Shown piece by piece: positions 7,599 through 15,122 of a stretch of 64,000 bases of DNA. This DNA is from Acetatifactor aquisgranensis (GTDB lineage: Bacteria; Bacillota; Clostridia; Lachnospirales; Lachnospiraceae). Where the stretch lies: contig NZ_CALPDH010000003.1 of NCBI RefSeq assembly GCF_943193215.1, positions 186,001-250,000 of the forward strand, in the 5' to 3' direction. Position 1 is the stretch's first letter. Every line of letters starts with the position of its first letter. Under the pieces are notes generated by a model. That model was not told where the DNA came from. It saw only the letters and a program-made list of their open reading frames with translations, and did not search any database. Made by a program: the position numbers and the translations under genes.

Positions 7599-8705
7599 TC
7601 AAGAATTTTCTTCTGTCGGCGGCGCCGCTCGCCGGAACTGATTGAGCCGATTTGCCAGCTGCTGATCCTTGTCCGGGTAAAGGTGGGAATAGGTATCCAG
7701 TGTGGTCTTCACGGATTCATGCCCCAGGCGGTCAGCAATCTCCAATGGGGCAAAGCCCATCTCAATCAGCATACTGGCGTGGGAATGCCTGAGATCGTGG
7801 ACCCTGATGGGAGGGAGGCCGGCTTTAGCGGCATTGGCCTTTATCTCCTTGTCCAGGGCGGACTTCGTGAAATAAAATATCCTGTCCCCTTTCCCGATTC
7901 CGTAGAGCTTTGACACATATCCCATGATGTCGTCATAAAGGAATTCTGGGATGGATATGCACCGTTTGGCCTTTGGCGTCTTTGGCTCCAGGAAAAGCTC
8001 CTCTCCGTTTATCTTGGCATAGTTCTTGTTGATGTCTATCCGCCTTGATGGGAGGATGTCCGCAGGCGTTAGGGCCAGCAGCTCCCCGGAGCGCATCCCG
8101 GTATAGAACAGGATGTCGAAGGCCAGCTTCACAGAGGACTTCTGGATGGCAGCGGAGAACTGCTCATACTGGGCCTGCGTCCAGATGTTCATCTCTTCGG
8201 CCTTGCTCCTCCCCATGCTCCCGGCGACCCGGCATGGATTTGCTGGCAGCCGGTAGTGGGCCGTGGCATAGTTCATGATGGCAGACAGCTGGTTGTTGAT
8301 CGTCTTGAGATACGTCTGGGAAAATGGATTCCCATCATCGTCCCGATAGGACATCAGCTCGTTCTGCCATTTGCGGATCTTTATGGTGTCGATGTCGCAC
8401 ACCTTCTGGCTACCGAAGTAGGGGAGCAGCTTCGTCTCTATGATGTTCCGCTTGTTGGCCATCGTGGTAGGCTTCAGGCGGTGGGACATGTCCTCCAGAT
8501 AGTTCTCCACCAGGGAGGAGAAGAGGATGTCGCTGGCATTGCCCTGCTGGTCCAGGAACGACCGCTCATACTCCTTGGCCTCCCGCTGCGTCTTGAAGCC
8601 GCGCTTGCAGACATGCTTCTTTGCACCGGTCCAATCTGTGAAGTAGAAGTTGGCATACCAGCGGGTGGTCTTTCCGTCCTTCAAGGTGTATTTGTAAGCC
8701 GGCAT
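7599..8705 (-). CDS. int: Phage tyrosine-family integrase
   Basis: A 368-residue site-specific recombinase that integrates the prophage. The N-terminal arm-binding domain (about 1-55, KHVCKRGFKTQREAKEYE) is followed by the SAM-like core-binding domain (about 65-170) and the catalytic domain. Catalytic residues are visible: Arg in TGMRSGELL, HDLRHSHAS, LGHESVKTT and the nucleophile Tyr in LDTYSHLYP. The start at 8705 is preceded by AGGAGG; the longer frame back to 8798 has no ribosome binding site. It is read toward guaA, as expected if the attachment site is just left of the gene. It leads the minus-strand lysogeny genes. Confidence 0.93.
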   Translation of the reverse strand: MPAYKYTLKDGKTTRWYANFYFTDWTGAKKHVCKRGFKTQREAKEYERSFLDQQGNASDILFSSLVENYLEDMSHRLKPTTMANKRNIIETKLLPYFGSQKVCDIDTIKIRKWQNELMSYRDDDGNPFSQTYLKTINNQLSAIMNYATAHYRLPANPCRVAGSMGRSKAEEMNIWTQAQYEQFSAAIQKSSVKLAFDILFYTGMRSGELLALTPADILPSRRIDINKNYAKINGEELFLEPKTPKAKRCISIPEFLYDDIMGYVSKLYGIGKGDRIFYFTKSALDKEIKANAAKAGLPPIRVHDLRHSHASMLIEMGFAPLEIADRLGHESVKTTLDTYSHLYPDKDQQLANRLNQFRRAAPPTEENS

Positions 8706-8833
8706 GGCATCCCATCCTCCTCGGCATCGTGCGAAAGGAGCTCCCTGGTTGCTTAAAATTTGCGCGCCCATTTTACATTTTTTCAATAAAAATGTCAACC
8801 AGTTTTCTGGAGCGATTATTTTCTGTAGCTTAT

Positions 8834-8880
8834 TGAGTCCACATAATTTGACGCTTCCTCTTTTGAGAAGCGTGGAGTCG
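8834..8880. terminator. Hairpin between the integrase and the PIN gene
   Basis: CGCTTC and GAAGCG enclose a short loop and are flanked by GAGTCCAC and GTGGAGTC, which pair except at one position. It lies where the minus-strand PIN operon ends and the integrase transcript begins, so it may end the upstream operon. Confidence 0.4.
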
Positions 8881-8884
8881 TTGT

Positions 8885-9484
8885 CTATAAAGGAGCTGGC
8901 TTCGCCAACACAGTAACATTCGCGGTATAAAGATGAATCTTCTCCATAGTAGAAAAGTCGCTGTCATCTGAAATGACATTAAGCTTGCCCTCTTTTATGC
9001 AGTTCCGCAGGATGGCATAGTCAAACGTATCACAGCGATGCTCTTCAAGCTCCTGGATGAATTGATTCAGAGTGCTATATGTAAAATTAAAGTCCAGAAT
9101 GGTACATACATTCTTCACATTGGATAATGCCGTAGCAAGGTTCCTTTTTAGCTGGTTTCTTTCCTTTGGCATCTTGCGAAAGTCCTTTATGGACCAATCT
9201 ACGCCTGGGTGGTTCAGCTCATATAAAGAAAACTCGTTTTTTTCGATTACATGCAGCATTTCCGTAATATTGTAAATGGACGTGAAAAGTGGATTGCCAT
9301 TGGAGACCAGCTTGTCCACGAAGTCAAAATATGGGGCCGCTCTCAGCTTATCGTGAGGCTTTGACACATTTGTGAACCGCGGATATGTGAACCAATATAA
9401 CACATTGGTATCCAAAAAGAATTCCTTTCGGTTGTCCATTGGCATAAAAGTAGTCAAATCCGTAGTAGCTGCACATTGCATCAC
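8885..9484 (-). CDS. PIN-domain ribonuclease-like protein
   Basis: A 199-residue protein with a PIN nuclease layout. The first acidic residue lies in FLDTNVLYWF, a Glu in YNITEMLHV, an Asp in CDTFDYAIL and the last acidic cluster in VISDDSDF; together these could bind the metal for RNA cleavage. It is the last gene of a three-gene operon, and its ATG overlaps the stop of the STAS-like gene by 4 bases, so translation is coupled. It is not next to a small VapB-like antitoxin; its partners are a STAS-like protein and a STAS-HATPase. A role as an effector in phage exclusion or host control is inference. Confidence 0.75.
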   Translation of the reverse strand: MMQCAATTDLTTFMPMDNRKEFFLDTNVLYWFTYPRFTNVSKPHDKLRAAPYFDFVDKLVSNGNPLFTSIYNITEMLHVIEKNEFSLYELNHPGVDWSIKDFRKMPKERNQLKRNLATALSNVKNVCTILDFNFTYSTLNQFIQELEEHRCDTFDYAILRNCIKEGKLNVISDDSDFSTMEKIHLYTANVTVLAKPAPL

Positions 9485-9834
9485 AGTATCACCTTCTTTG
9501 GCGTGTTATCGATAATCTGGTTGATTTCTTCAATATGCTCCGGATGCCGCGATACCATTTCTGCATTCTCCATCGAAGTCTGGTAGGTTTCGGAGCCAAC
9601 CTGGCTGAGATTTCTGATTTGGATGGCATGTATTGTATCAAATCCATAAACTAATGCCAGTGCTGCAAAGCTATAATTAAAGAAAGGAGACGCAAAGCGG
9701 GTAATCCCGTTGAAATCAACGATTATACTGTCTGCGTTGGAAGCCAGCAGCTTTTCTAGCTGTTCTTTTAATACAAGTCCTTTTGTCTTTGATGCGGCCT
9801 CGTTAGTGATGTCTGAAATGATTATGGTGTTCAA
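9481..9834 (-). CDS. STAS-like domain protein (DUF4325-like)
   Basis: A 117-residue protein with the strand-helix pattern of STAS-like DUF4325 proteins: SIIVDFNGITRFASPFFNYSF resembles the STAS segment carrying a central Asp and a regulatory Ser. In anti-sigma systems a STAS protein is bound or phosphorylated by a HATPase partner. Here the start overlaps the stop of such an ATPase gene by 4 bases and its own stop overlaps the PIN start by 4 bases. The three proteins probably work together. The fold assignment is from motif memory. Confidence 0.7.
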   Translation of the reverse strand: MNTIIISDITNEAASKTKGLVLKEQLEKLLASNADSIIVDFNGITRFASPFFNYSFAALALVYGFDTIHAIQIRNLSQVGSETYQTSMENAEMVSRHPEHIEEINQIIDNTPKKVIL

Positions 9835-10691
9835 GATTGCTCCTCCTTTAGAAGATAAATGTGCTCATAGTCTGCGTTGATTACGACTGTGATTAACGTG
9901 CCGACTATGTCGTATGGTAAACTGACTCCTTTTCCGTCTCTGGAACAGTCATAGTATACATCATTGGAAAAAATTATTAAAGCACCATCGTTCAATTCGG
10001 TAAAGTCTTTCAGGTCTGCCATGCCAAGCCCGCGGGGGGTGCCGTCTGTTAATTGCTTCGTGGAATTTCCCCGCTGGAGGGCCCACTTCACAGCATCAAT
10101 GGAGGCCATGCCTGGGTTCTGCTGTTTTACTAACCTGGGTATTCCTGTACCTGTATCACATACTGAAAAAATCAATTGATTCTTATTTGGCATCCAATGT
10201 CCACATGCAAACACGCCACAGGAGGATTTGGAATGGTCAGTGGCATTATCGAATATCTCATATATATTTTTAAAGAGTGAGCCTCGACATGCATCGCTCA
10301 GGGTGATAGGAGCAAGCTCTATGATTTTGTCTATATAATTCATGATAGTCCAATCGTCAAGGCTGACTTTTGCAAACGGAACTGAATTCTGGTTCACATG
10401 ACTGACAGTAGTGTCATAAAAATAGTCATAAAGGCCAGACCGTTTAAAATAGCGCATCACTTCTGGATTGCCTGACGCACATATCCGAACACTTTTCTTC
10501 CACTTCTGGGCAATAGCGACTAAGGCTCCATAATATGCTGTAAAGGCAGGGGCTGTGAATCGGCATTTGTTAAAGTCCAGTATAATAGAATCTTCCTCAC
10601 ATGCATATATGTCATATTGTAACTTTGCCAGGAACTGATAAGAGACTTCATCTATATTCAATTTATTCGGTATGGTAATTATCTTTTCCAT
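9831..10691 (-). CDS. STAS-like plus HATPase (GHKL) protein
   Basis: A 286-residue two-domain protein. Residues 1-95 look STAS-like (SIILDFNKCRFTAPAF matches the style of the downstream STAS-like protein). Residues about 120-270 form a GHKL ATPase, with N-box EIFDNATDHS, G1 box CDTGTGIP and G2 box TPRGLGMADL. There is no His-kinase dimerisation helix, so it resembles anti-sigma-factor kinases rather than sensor kinases. It is the first gene of the operon with the STAS-like and PIN genes. The start at 10691 follows an A+T-rich stretch with no strong ribosome binding site seen. A partner-switch controlling the PIN nuclease is a hypothesis. Confidence 0.75.
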   Translation of the reverse strand: MEKIITIPNKLNIDEVSYQFLAKLQYDIYACEEDSIILDFNKCRFTAPAFTAYYGALVAIAQKWKKSVRICASGNPEVMRYFKRSGLYDYFYDTTVSHVNQNSVPFAKVSLDDWTIMNYIDKIIELAPITLSDACRGSLFKNIYEIFDNATDHSKSSCGVFACGHWMPNKNQLIFSVCDTGTGIPRLVKQQNPGMASIDAVKWALQRGNSTKQLTDGTPRGLGMADLKDFTELNDGALIIFSNDVYYDCSRDGKGVSLPYDIVGTLITVVINADYEHIYLLKEEQS

Positions 10692-10737
10692 AATTTTAGA
10701 TATTTATCACTTGTCGTAGTTTTAAATAAAATATTCT

Positions 10738-10905
10738 TTACTTATTGCGGTAATGGAACGCCCTTTCCATGGCCTCCAGAGTAAGCCTATCCAAATCTTT
10801 AGATGAAAGAGCGCTTGTTTTGTTTTCTCTGGTTGCCCGTACTCGGTAAAATGCCTCTCTGGAGATTTCATCCAGCTTGGAGAGCCTTTCTTCTATCTCC
10901 TTTTC
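10738..10905 (-). pseudogene. In-frame 55-codon extension after the GIY-YIG gene stop
   Basis: Directly after the TAG at 10906-10908 the same frame stays open for 55 codons (EKEIEERLSKLDEISREAF...YRNK) and ends at TAA 10738-10740. The peptide is charged and helix-forming with no own start codon or separate ribosome binding site. It is either the lost C-terminus of a longer protein cut by a nonsense change, a readthrough extension, or a remnant. This fills the 10692-10905 gap; nothing else is seen there. Confidence 0.45.
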
Positions 10906-12234
10906 CTATTCGGGGCAGGTACGCATTTTTTCGCTGATGCGGTATTGTTCAGCATCAGGGACATCGACAAATTCTACGGTTTTGTCATAATTCTGCTTTA
11001 TTACTTCTTTGATTTCATCTAGGGTTACATGGAAAAACTCACGGCGGTGGTTGACCATGTTCAGCTTCTTATCTTCGAACGCATGGTGCAGGGCCGTTTC
11101 GAGAGCAGGCGCATCATCTGAGAATATCATGGCATGCACATCAAAATTAAAGGGTACAGAGGCATCGCCTAATTCGTCTACACGTTCCTGGGGATCCAAG
11201 CGTCTTGTCATCCCGATTTTGTATACATCTTTACCGAAAGAGCCGATGTTTGAAATGACGTATACATATCCAGCACGTTGATTCGCCTCTCGATAATCGA
11301 TGTCTTTCAAGGAAATCTCGATATCGCCCAATTCCTTTTCAAGTTCCTCCCGTTTGGCTAAGAGGTCGACTTTCTCGTTTTCGGGTGCGGACTCTAACTG
11401 CTTTAAGACAGTGAGCAGTGCTTTTTGATAATGTGCCTGTTCTTTTTCTATTTTTCTGCGCTGCTCCTCGATTTCCTTTTGCAGCTTGGCTGCTTCCCGC
11501 ATTTGTGCGCGAGCTTCTTTGGCCTCCTCCTTTTCCTGCTGCTTTCTCAGCTGGTATTCCAGGGCAAGATAGGCCTCCTGAATTTTCAAATTCAAGTAGT
11601 TTTCGGTGATTGCGATTTTCATAATAGTGCCTAATTTGGAAATGGCCTCTGCAGAAGAATTTATTTTCTTTATTGATGCATCAATATTGTTATATTTTAT
11701 TTTGCTGATAGTATCATCACACTCACTATTGAATGCACGTAGTAACAGTTTTTGCATATCTTTTACCATTTTTTTGCCTTTTGCAGCACTGTCGTTTACT
11801 GTCCAGTTTGCATTTCCTGAAAGGGCCAGGTCTTTTTTGATACATTCTTTTTGGAGATTTCGAATTTGGGTAAGCTTTTCCCTATATTCATCAGAACTAG
11901 TAAAATCATAACGTGGTGAATAGAGTCCGAATTCTTGCACAAGAATAGTATCGTCAAAAGTGATGATTAGCTGTTTCTTTTTTTCTATTTCTGAATCGAG
12001 CTTATTTATTACATCTTGATGTCCGGTAACCACTCGCTGATATGTATCATTTAATTCCTTGAGTTGGGTTTCACAATCAGCTTTTTGGGCTTCTAATTCT
12101 GAAATAAATTCTTGAAGCCTAAAGGCATCTTTCATTTCAGGGGTCATCAAGGATGCAAGATTGTCATACTTCGCTTGTAGAGCTTCAAGTTCAGTTTTGT
12201 ATTGCTTGCCTTTAAATGTGTCTAAGAACCCCAT
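10906..12234 (-). CDS. DUF4041 / T5orf172 (GIY-YIG) coiled-coil protein
   Basis: A 442-residue protein common in lysogeny regions of Bacillota phages. The N-terminal third is helical (DUF4041-like). A long charged coiled coil covers about residues 225-310. The C-terminal 100 residues form the T5orf172 GIY-YIG-type nuclease domain: AGYVYVISNIGSFGKDVYKIGMTRR carries the tandem Tyr segment and Arg, and the acidic Glu follows in LETALHHAFEDKK. It lies between the repressor and the PIN operon on the same strand, so it is expressed in the lysogen and may act in exclusion of other phages (inference). The same frame remains open for 55 codons past the TAG. Confidence 0.75.
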   Translation of the reverse strand: MGFLDTFKGKQYKTELEALQAKYDNLASLMTPEMKDAFRLQEFISELEAQKADCETQLKELNDTYQRVVTGHQDVINKLDSEIEKKKQLIITFDDTILVQEFGLYSPRYDFTSSDEYREKLTQIRNLQKECIKKDLALSGNANWTVNDSAAKGKKMVKDMQKLLLRAFNSECDDTISKIKYNNIDASIKKINSSAEAISKLGTIMKIAITENYLNLKIQEAYLALEYQLRKQQEKEEAKEARAQMREAAKLQKEIEEQRRKIEKEQAHYQKALLTVLKQLESAPENEKVDLLAKREELEKELGDIEISLKDIDYREANQRAGYVYVISNIGSFGKDVYKIGMTRRLDPQERVDELGDASVPFNFDVHAMIFSDDAPALETALHHAFEDKKLNMVNHRREFFHVTLDEIKEVIKQNYDKTVEFVDVPDAEQYRISEKMRTCPE

Positions 12235-12287
12235 ATAATCATTCCCCTTTGTATATTATTTTCCCCTCCGGTACCATTCGAAGGGAA

Positions 12288-12665
12288 TTATTTTCCCAAT
12301 TTATCGGTTCCAGTCTTTTTCAATGAGGAGTCCGCTGCAACGGACTCCTCATTGAGGCGCTTTAAATAGCCTTTTAGTTCTCCCCTAAACTCATATTGGG
12401 CCTCTGGAGGAAGCTGATGGATAAGTGATAGCCATTCAGCATCACTATTGGTTAGAAAAGAAAAACTATTGTCGGCTTCTCCGGTCATTAAAAAATCCAT
12501 TGTTGTATTGAGCAAATTTGCGACTCTAAGCAATTTGTCAGCAGCAGGGCAATTGGCATCCCATTTCCTAATAGTTCCTCTGCCAATACCGACATCGCGT
12601 TCAATGCTGGCAAATGTCATATGCAATGGATCGGCCAGAGACTTAATTCTTTCCGTGAGTAGCAA
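12288..12665 (-). CDS. XRE-family repressor, first copy
   Basis: A 125-residue protein with an N-terminal helix-turn-helix (TFASIERDVGIGRGTIRKWD, about 16-36) and a helical tail that may dimerise, typical of phage cI-like repressors. The frame extends to 12680, but that codes through the ribosome binding site. GGAGGTGT at 12672-12679 points to the TTG at 12665 as start. Its promoter (TTGACA-17-TGTAAT on the minus strand) shares a palindrome with a divergent plus-strand promoter, so it probably represses both directions from that site. Confidence 0.8.
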   Translation of the reverse strand: MLLTERIKSLADPLHMTFASIERDVGIGRGTIRKWDANCPAADKLLRVANLLNTTMDFLMTGEADNSFSFLTNSDAEWLSLIHQLPPEAQYEFRGELKGYLKRLNEESVAADSSLKKTGTDKLGK

Positions 12666-12697
12666 AAAAGACACCTCCAAATAAAATAATCGAAAAT

Positions 12698-12741
12698 ATT
12701 ACACAAAATATATTGACAAGTGTCAAATTTGCGATTATTAT
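12698..12741. promoter_or_regulatory. Divergent promoters sharing one palindromic operator
   Basis: TTGACA-AG-TGTCAA at 12713-12726 is a perfect palindrome. Its left half is the -35 of a plus promoter (TTGACA, 17 bases, TATTAT at 12736-12741). Its right half, read on the other strand, is the -35 of a minus promoter (TTGACA, 17 bases, TGTAAT). The minus promoter drives the 125-residue repressor and the plus promoter faces the small gene at 12811. A repressor dimer here would block both. Confidence 0.7.
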
Positions 12742-12810
12742 AAACATACACAACAACAAGTTACAGCAAACCAACACAATCACCGGTGCCAGCCGGGGAA
12801 AGGAGGTCAA

Positions 12811-12966
12811 ATGGCGGATAAGGCTTCTAATGAAAATAACCAAAACAAAATCATTCAACAGTGGTGCCGCGCGGTTGAAGAGTTTTGCTTAATTCATCGT
12901 GATAAGCCTGTAGCGCGGAAAGACACACAGCTTTCGCAATTGCCGCAACACGGTCAATCTCGTTGA
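12811..12966 (+). CDS. Small unknown ORF behind a strong promoter
   Basis: A 51-residue hydrophilic ORF (starts MADKASNENNQNKIIQ) with a near-perfect ribosome binding site (AAAGGAGG, 12800-12807) and the consensus-like promoter at 12713-12741 upstream. Its last 116 bases overlap the opposite-strand end of the second repressor gene, which makes the distal part doubtful. It may be the head of an early gene (Cro or antirepressor position) that was cut when the second repressor module was inserted. No family recognised. Confidence 0.4.
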   Translation: MADKASNENNQNKIIQQWCRAVEEFCLIHRDKPVARKDTQLSQLPQHGQSR

Positions 12967-13318
12967 TATTGGCTTCTGGATTTTCCGCAAGTATGGCCTG
13001 GTTGGCGCTGTCGATGGCATTTTGAACCTCGGAGGATATTTTGTCAAAATCAATGTTTAAGCTGTCCAGCATAAGAAAAATTCTCCTTTCCGGGTTGTCG
13101 GTCCTGCCCAGCAGGTAGTCCACGGAGCAGTCCAGGTAGTCGGCGATGCGGGCGAGGCTGTCAGAAGCAATAGCGCGACCGTGCCTCATGTGGGACATCG
13201 TATTGGAGCCAAGCTGCAAGCTTTCCAGCATATCCTTTATGGCTATGCCTTTGGATTTTGAGCGGACTTTAATCATTTCAGCTATATTTGGCGAATCATA
13301 CGAAATTTGGGCATCCAT
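12851..13318 (-). CDS. XRE-family repressor, second copy
   Basis: A 155-residue repressor. The helix-turn-helix covers about residues 12-65 (IKVRSKSKGIAIKDMLESLQ then SRARIADYLDCSVDYLLG-like helix ending DYLLGRTD). The ORF extends back to 13444, but AGGAGATG before 13318 supports the start at MDAQISYD. It lies divergent from the Cro-like gene at 13525, the normal cI/cro layout, with a palindromic operator between. Having two repressor genes in tandem within 1 kb suggests a layered or hybrid immunity region. Confidence 0.85.
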   Translation of the reverse strand: MDAQISYDSPNIAEMIKVRSKSKGIAIKDMLESLQLGSNTMSHMRHGRAIASDSLARIADYLDCSVDYLLGRTDNPERRIFLMLDSLNIDFDKISSEVQNAIDSANQAILAENPEANINEIDRVAAIAKAVCLSALQAYHDELSKTLQPRGTTVE

Positions 13319-13361
13319 TTTGTACACATCTCCTAAATCGCCAAAAATGGAGAAAATCATC

Positions 13362-13390
13362 TTGATTATCGCCATATATGGTGATAATAT
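13362..13390 (+). promoter_or_regulatory. Rightward early promoter with near-perfect palindromic operator
   Basis: TTGATT (13362-13367), 17 bases, TAATAT (13385-13390). Superimposed is a 24-bp palindrome at 13365-13388: arms ATTATC and GATAAT around CCATATATGG, with one mismatched pair. It lies between the second repressor and the Cro-like gene. A second short palindrome, GTTACAGTAAC, lies at 13404-13414. Probably the main lysis-lysogeny operator region. Confidence 0.65.
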
Positions 13391-13524
13391 GTAATTGCAA
13401 CAGGTTACAGTAACAAAAAGCAATAAGGTCTCTCTCAGCGGCAACTGACAGGGATAGCATCTACAGCCTAGTTTAACACATTATTGCAACTTTTTAAAGT
13501 AAAAAGTGCGAAAGGGGTGAAGCA

Positions 13525-13728
13525 ATGAAGAGGGAATTATCGCCGTGGGGGAGGCAGTGCAAGGTTCAGATGGTCGTGCTTGATAAGAACTTGGCAAGCC
13601 TGAGCCAGGAGACGAACCTGTCCAGGTCCTATATCTCGGCCATCATAAACGGCAGGATAGTCGTGCCTGACGAGACGATACAGGCCATCAGCAGGGCGCT
13701 GGAGGTGGACGTCGCGCTGGCGCGGTAG
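13525..13728 (+). CDS. Cro-like XRE helix-turn-helix protein
   Basis: A 67-residue single-domain HTH protein: SLSQETNLSRSYISAIINGR is the helix-turn-helix and VPDETIQAISRALEVDV the following helix. Size and divergent position from the second repressor fit Cro. Ribosome binding site GAAAGGGGTG precedes the ATG. It is the first gene of the long plus-strand early operon. Confidence 0.8.
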   Translation: MKRELSPWGRQCKVQMVVLDKNLASLSQETNLSRSYISAIINGRIVVPDETIQAISRALEVDVALAR

Positions 13729-13778
13729 GGAACCATGGTCTATTGGTTCCATTATACGGAGTGGAGGTAAGAAGAAAA

Positions 13779-14264
13779 ATGGCATCTAAAGCAGTGAAAA
13801 GGCCAGCATACGATGGGACTACCTGCCTGTTATACGACTATATGGTCGCGCAGGGCCTGACTGAGGAAGAAGTCGCCCAGCGGATGGGGGTCGATAAGCA
13901 GCAGATAGCGCTCATGGGGGAGGAACTCTATAGCCGGGCCCCATGGCAGCCGGTGGCCCGCTGGTTTATGCGTCCCGACAGCATCCCCAACAACATGATT
14001 ACCAAATTGTGCGAGGTGCTCCATGCACCGATGGATGCTTGCTTCATAAGGTCAAGAATCCTGAACGGACAGGAGTTCCATATGGGACATATGTATAAGG
14101 CCAGAAAGGAGATATTGGCGGAAGCTACATCAGAGGAGCTGGTTCAGGAAATGGAGGGCCGCGGGTACAGGGTGATTAAGGAGGGATATGATGGGACGGA
14201 GACCAACGAAAGCAGCGGACAACCGATTCTGCCAGGCGAGGCTGGCAGCTGCCCAATTCAATGA
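13779..14264 (+). CDS. Phage early protein with HTH-like segment
   Basis: A 161-residue protein. Residues about 15-60 (GLTEEEVAQRMGVDKQQIAL) read as a helix-turn-helix, followed by a region similar in style to the neighbouring XRE proteins (NNMITKLCEVLHAPMDACF). GGAGG at 13760-13764 supports the ATG at 13779 rather than the upstream 13743. It overlaps the next gene by 77 bases. Probably an early transcription regulator; target unknown. Confidence 0.65.
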   Translation: MASKAVKRPAYDGTTCLLYDYMVAQGLTEEEVAQRMGVDKQQIALMGEELYSRAPWQPVARWFMRPDSIPNNMITKLCEVLHAPMDACFIRSRILNGQEFHMGHMYKARKEILAEATSEELVQEMEGRGYRVIKEGYDGTETNESSGQPILPGEAGSCPIQ

Positions 14265-14670
14265 AAGGCTATATTCAAAAGAAGGAGCGGCAGAACTCCT
14301 GGGGGTATCGGTATCGACGTTATCGGATTATGAGCTGGGCCTGACGAAAATCGTCCCGCCGGACATGGTGATGAAGATGGCGGATTTGTACAATGCGCCG
14401 GAGCTGCGGAACTACTACTGCCGGGAGATGTGCCCCCTTGGGAACGACGTCCCCGTGCTGGAGCTGGAGGACTTGGACCGCATAACCGTGAGGGCCATGG
14501 CAAGCCTCCGGAAGGTCGCGGAGACCAAGGAGAGTCTGCTGGACATCACCGCGGATGGCATCATTACAGACGATGAGAAGCCGGCATTGCGTAAGATTCT
14601 GGCTACACTGGATGAAATCTCGGTCATCGCCCAGAGCCTGAAGGTGTGGACGGAGAAGAACCTGGAATAG
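14188..14670 (+). CDS. XRE-family transcriptional regulator
   Basis: A 160-residue protein with a clear helix-turn-helix in residues about 28-75 (YSKEGAAELLGVSVSTLSDY, then a Pro-rich turn and MADLYNAPELRNYYCREMCP). The C-terminal half is helical. AAGGAGGG just upstream supports the start. Part of the early control cluster; which promoters it acts on cannot be read. Confidence 0.75.
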   Translation: MMGRRPTKAADNRFCQARLAAAQFNERLYSKEGAAELLGVSVSTLSDYELGLTKIVPPDMVMKMADLYNAPELRNYYCREMCPLGNDVPVLELEDLDRITVRAMASLRKVAETKESLLDITADGIITDDEKPALRKILATLDEISVIAQSLKVWTEKNLE

Positions 14671-14680
14671 GAGGGATTGC

Positions 14681-14944
14681 ATGGGAGCATTGGCGACTGC
14701 ACCGGGAGTTCTGAGGGCGGCGACGACCACTTATGTCAATGTACAGAACGTGATGAAGCTCCTCGGGTGCAAAGAGAACAAGGCGTATCAGACAATCAGG
14801 GCAATCAACCGCCAGGCAAAGGAGGCCGGCATGATGGCATATGGACAGGGGAAGGCGAGCAAATACATATTTGCGGAGCGGTTCGGGATTCCTATGGACG
14901 TGGTCGATGCCGTCATTGAGAAGCTTGGCGATGAGGAGGTGTGA
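14681..14944 (+). CDS. Small winged-helix / excisionase-like DNA-binding protein
   Basis: An 87-residue protein. VNVQNVMKLLGCKENKAYQT is a MerR/excisionase-style helix-turn-helix, followed by RAINRQAKEAGMMAYGQGKA and a segment ending FAERFGI, a pattern seen in small phage and ICE regulators that bind DNA. It could be the excision factor, since no other Xis candidate is seen, but this is a guess. Ribosome binding site AGGAGGG precedes it. Confidence 0.6.
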   Translation: MGALATAPGVLRAATTTYVNVQNVMKLLGCKENKAYQTIRAINRQAKEAGMMAYGQGKASKYIFAERFGIPMDVVDAVIEKLGDEEV

Positions 14945-14945
14945 A

Positions 14946-15122
14946 ATGGCATATTACAGAACCTGTCCGTACTGTGGAGCCGCACTGGACCCCGGAGAGA
15001 CGTGCGACTGCCGGGAAACGGCGGAGAGGGAGCGGGCGGAGGCCGAGGGACTCTTTGAAAGGGAGGAGACAGGCCAGATGTCGTTTATTTTGGGGAATTT
15101 AAATGAAAGGAGGAGGGCATGA
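14946..15122 (+). CDS. Small zinc-ribbon protein with clamp-binding-like motif
   Basis: A 58-residue protein. CPYCGAALDPGETCDC is a zinc ribbon-like cysteine set at the N-terminus, followed by a charged helix and GQMSFILG near the C-terminus (Gln44). The QMSFI stretch resembles bacterial sliding-clamp-binding pentapeptides, and this phage codes for its own clamp. Start follows GAGGAGGTG. Its stop overlaps the next ATG (ATGA). Confidence 0.65.
   Translation: MAYYRTCPYCGAALDPGETCDCRETAERERAEAEGLFEREETGQMSFILGNLNERRRA

Noticed and set aside
12643..12858. Minus-strand hydrophobic ORF of 71 codons
   Set aside because: It is the complement of the A+T-rich divergent promoter and the ribosome binding site of the 51-codon ORF, has no ribosome binding site itself and no family resemblance.
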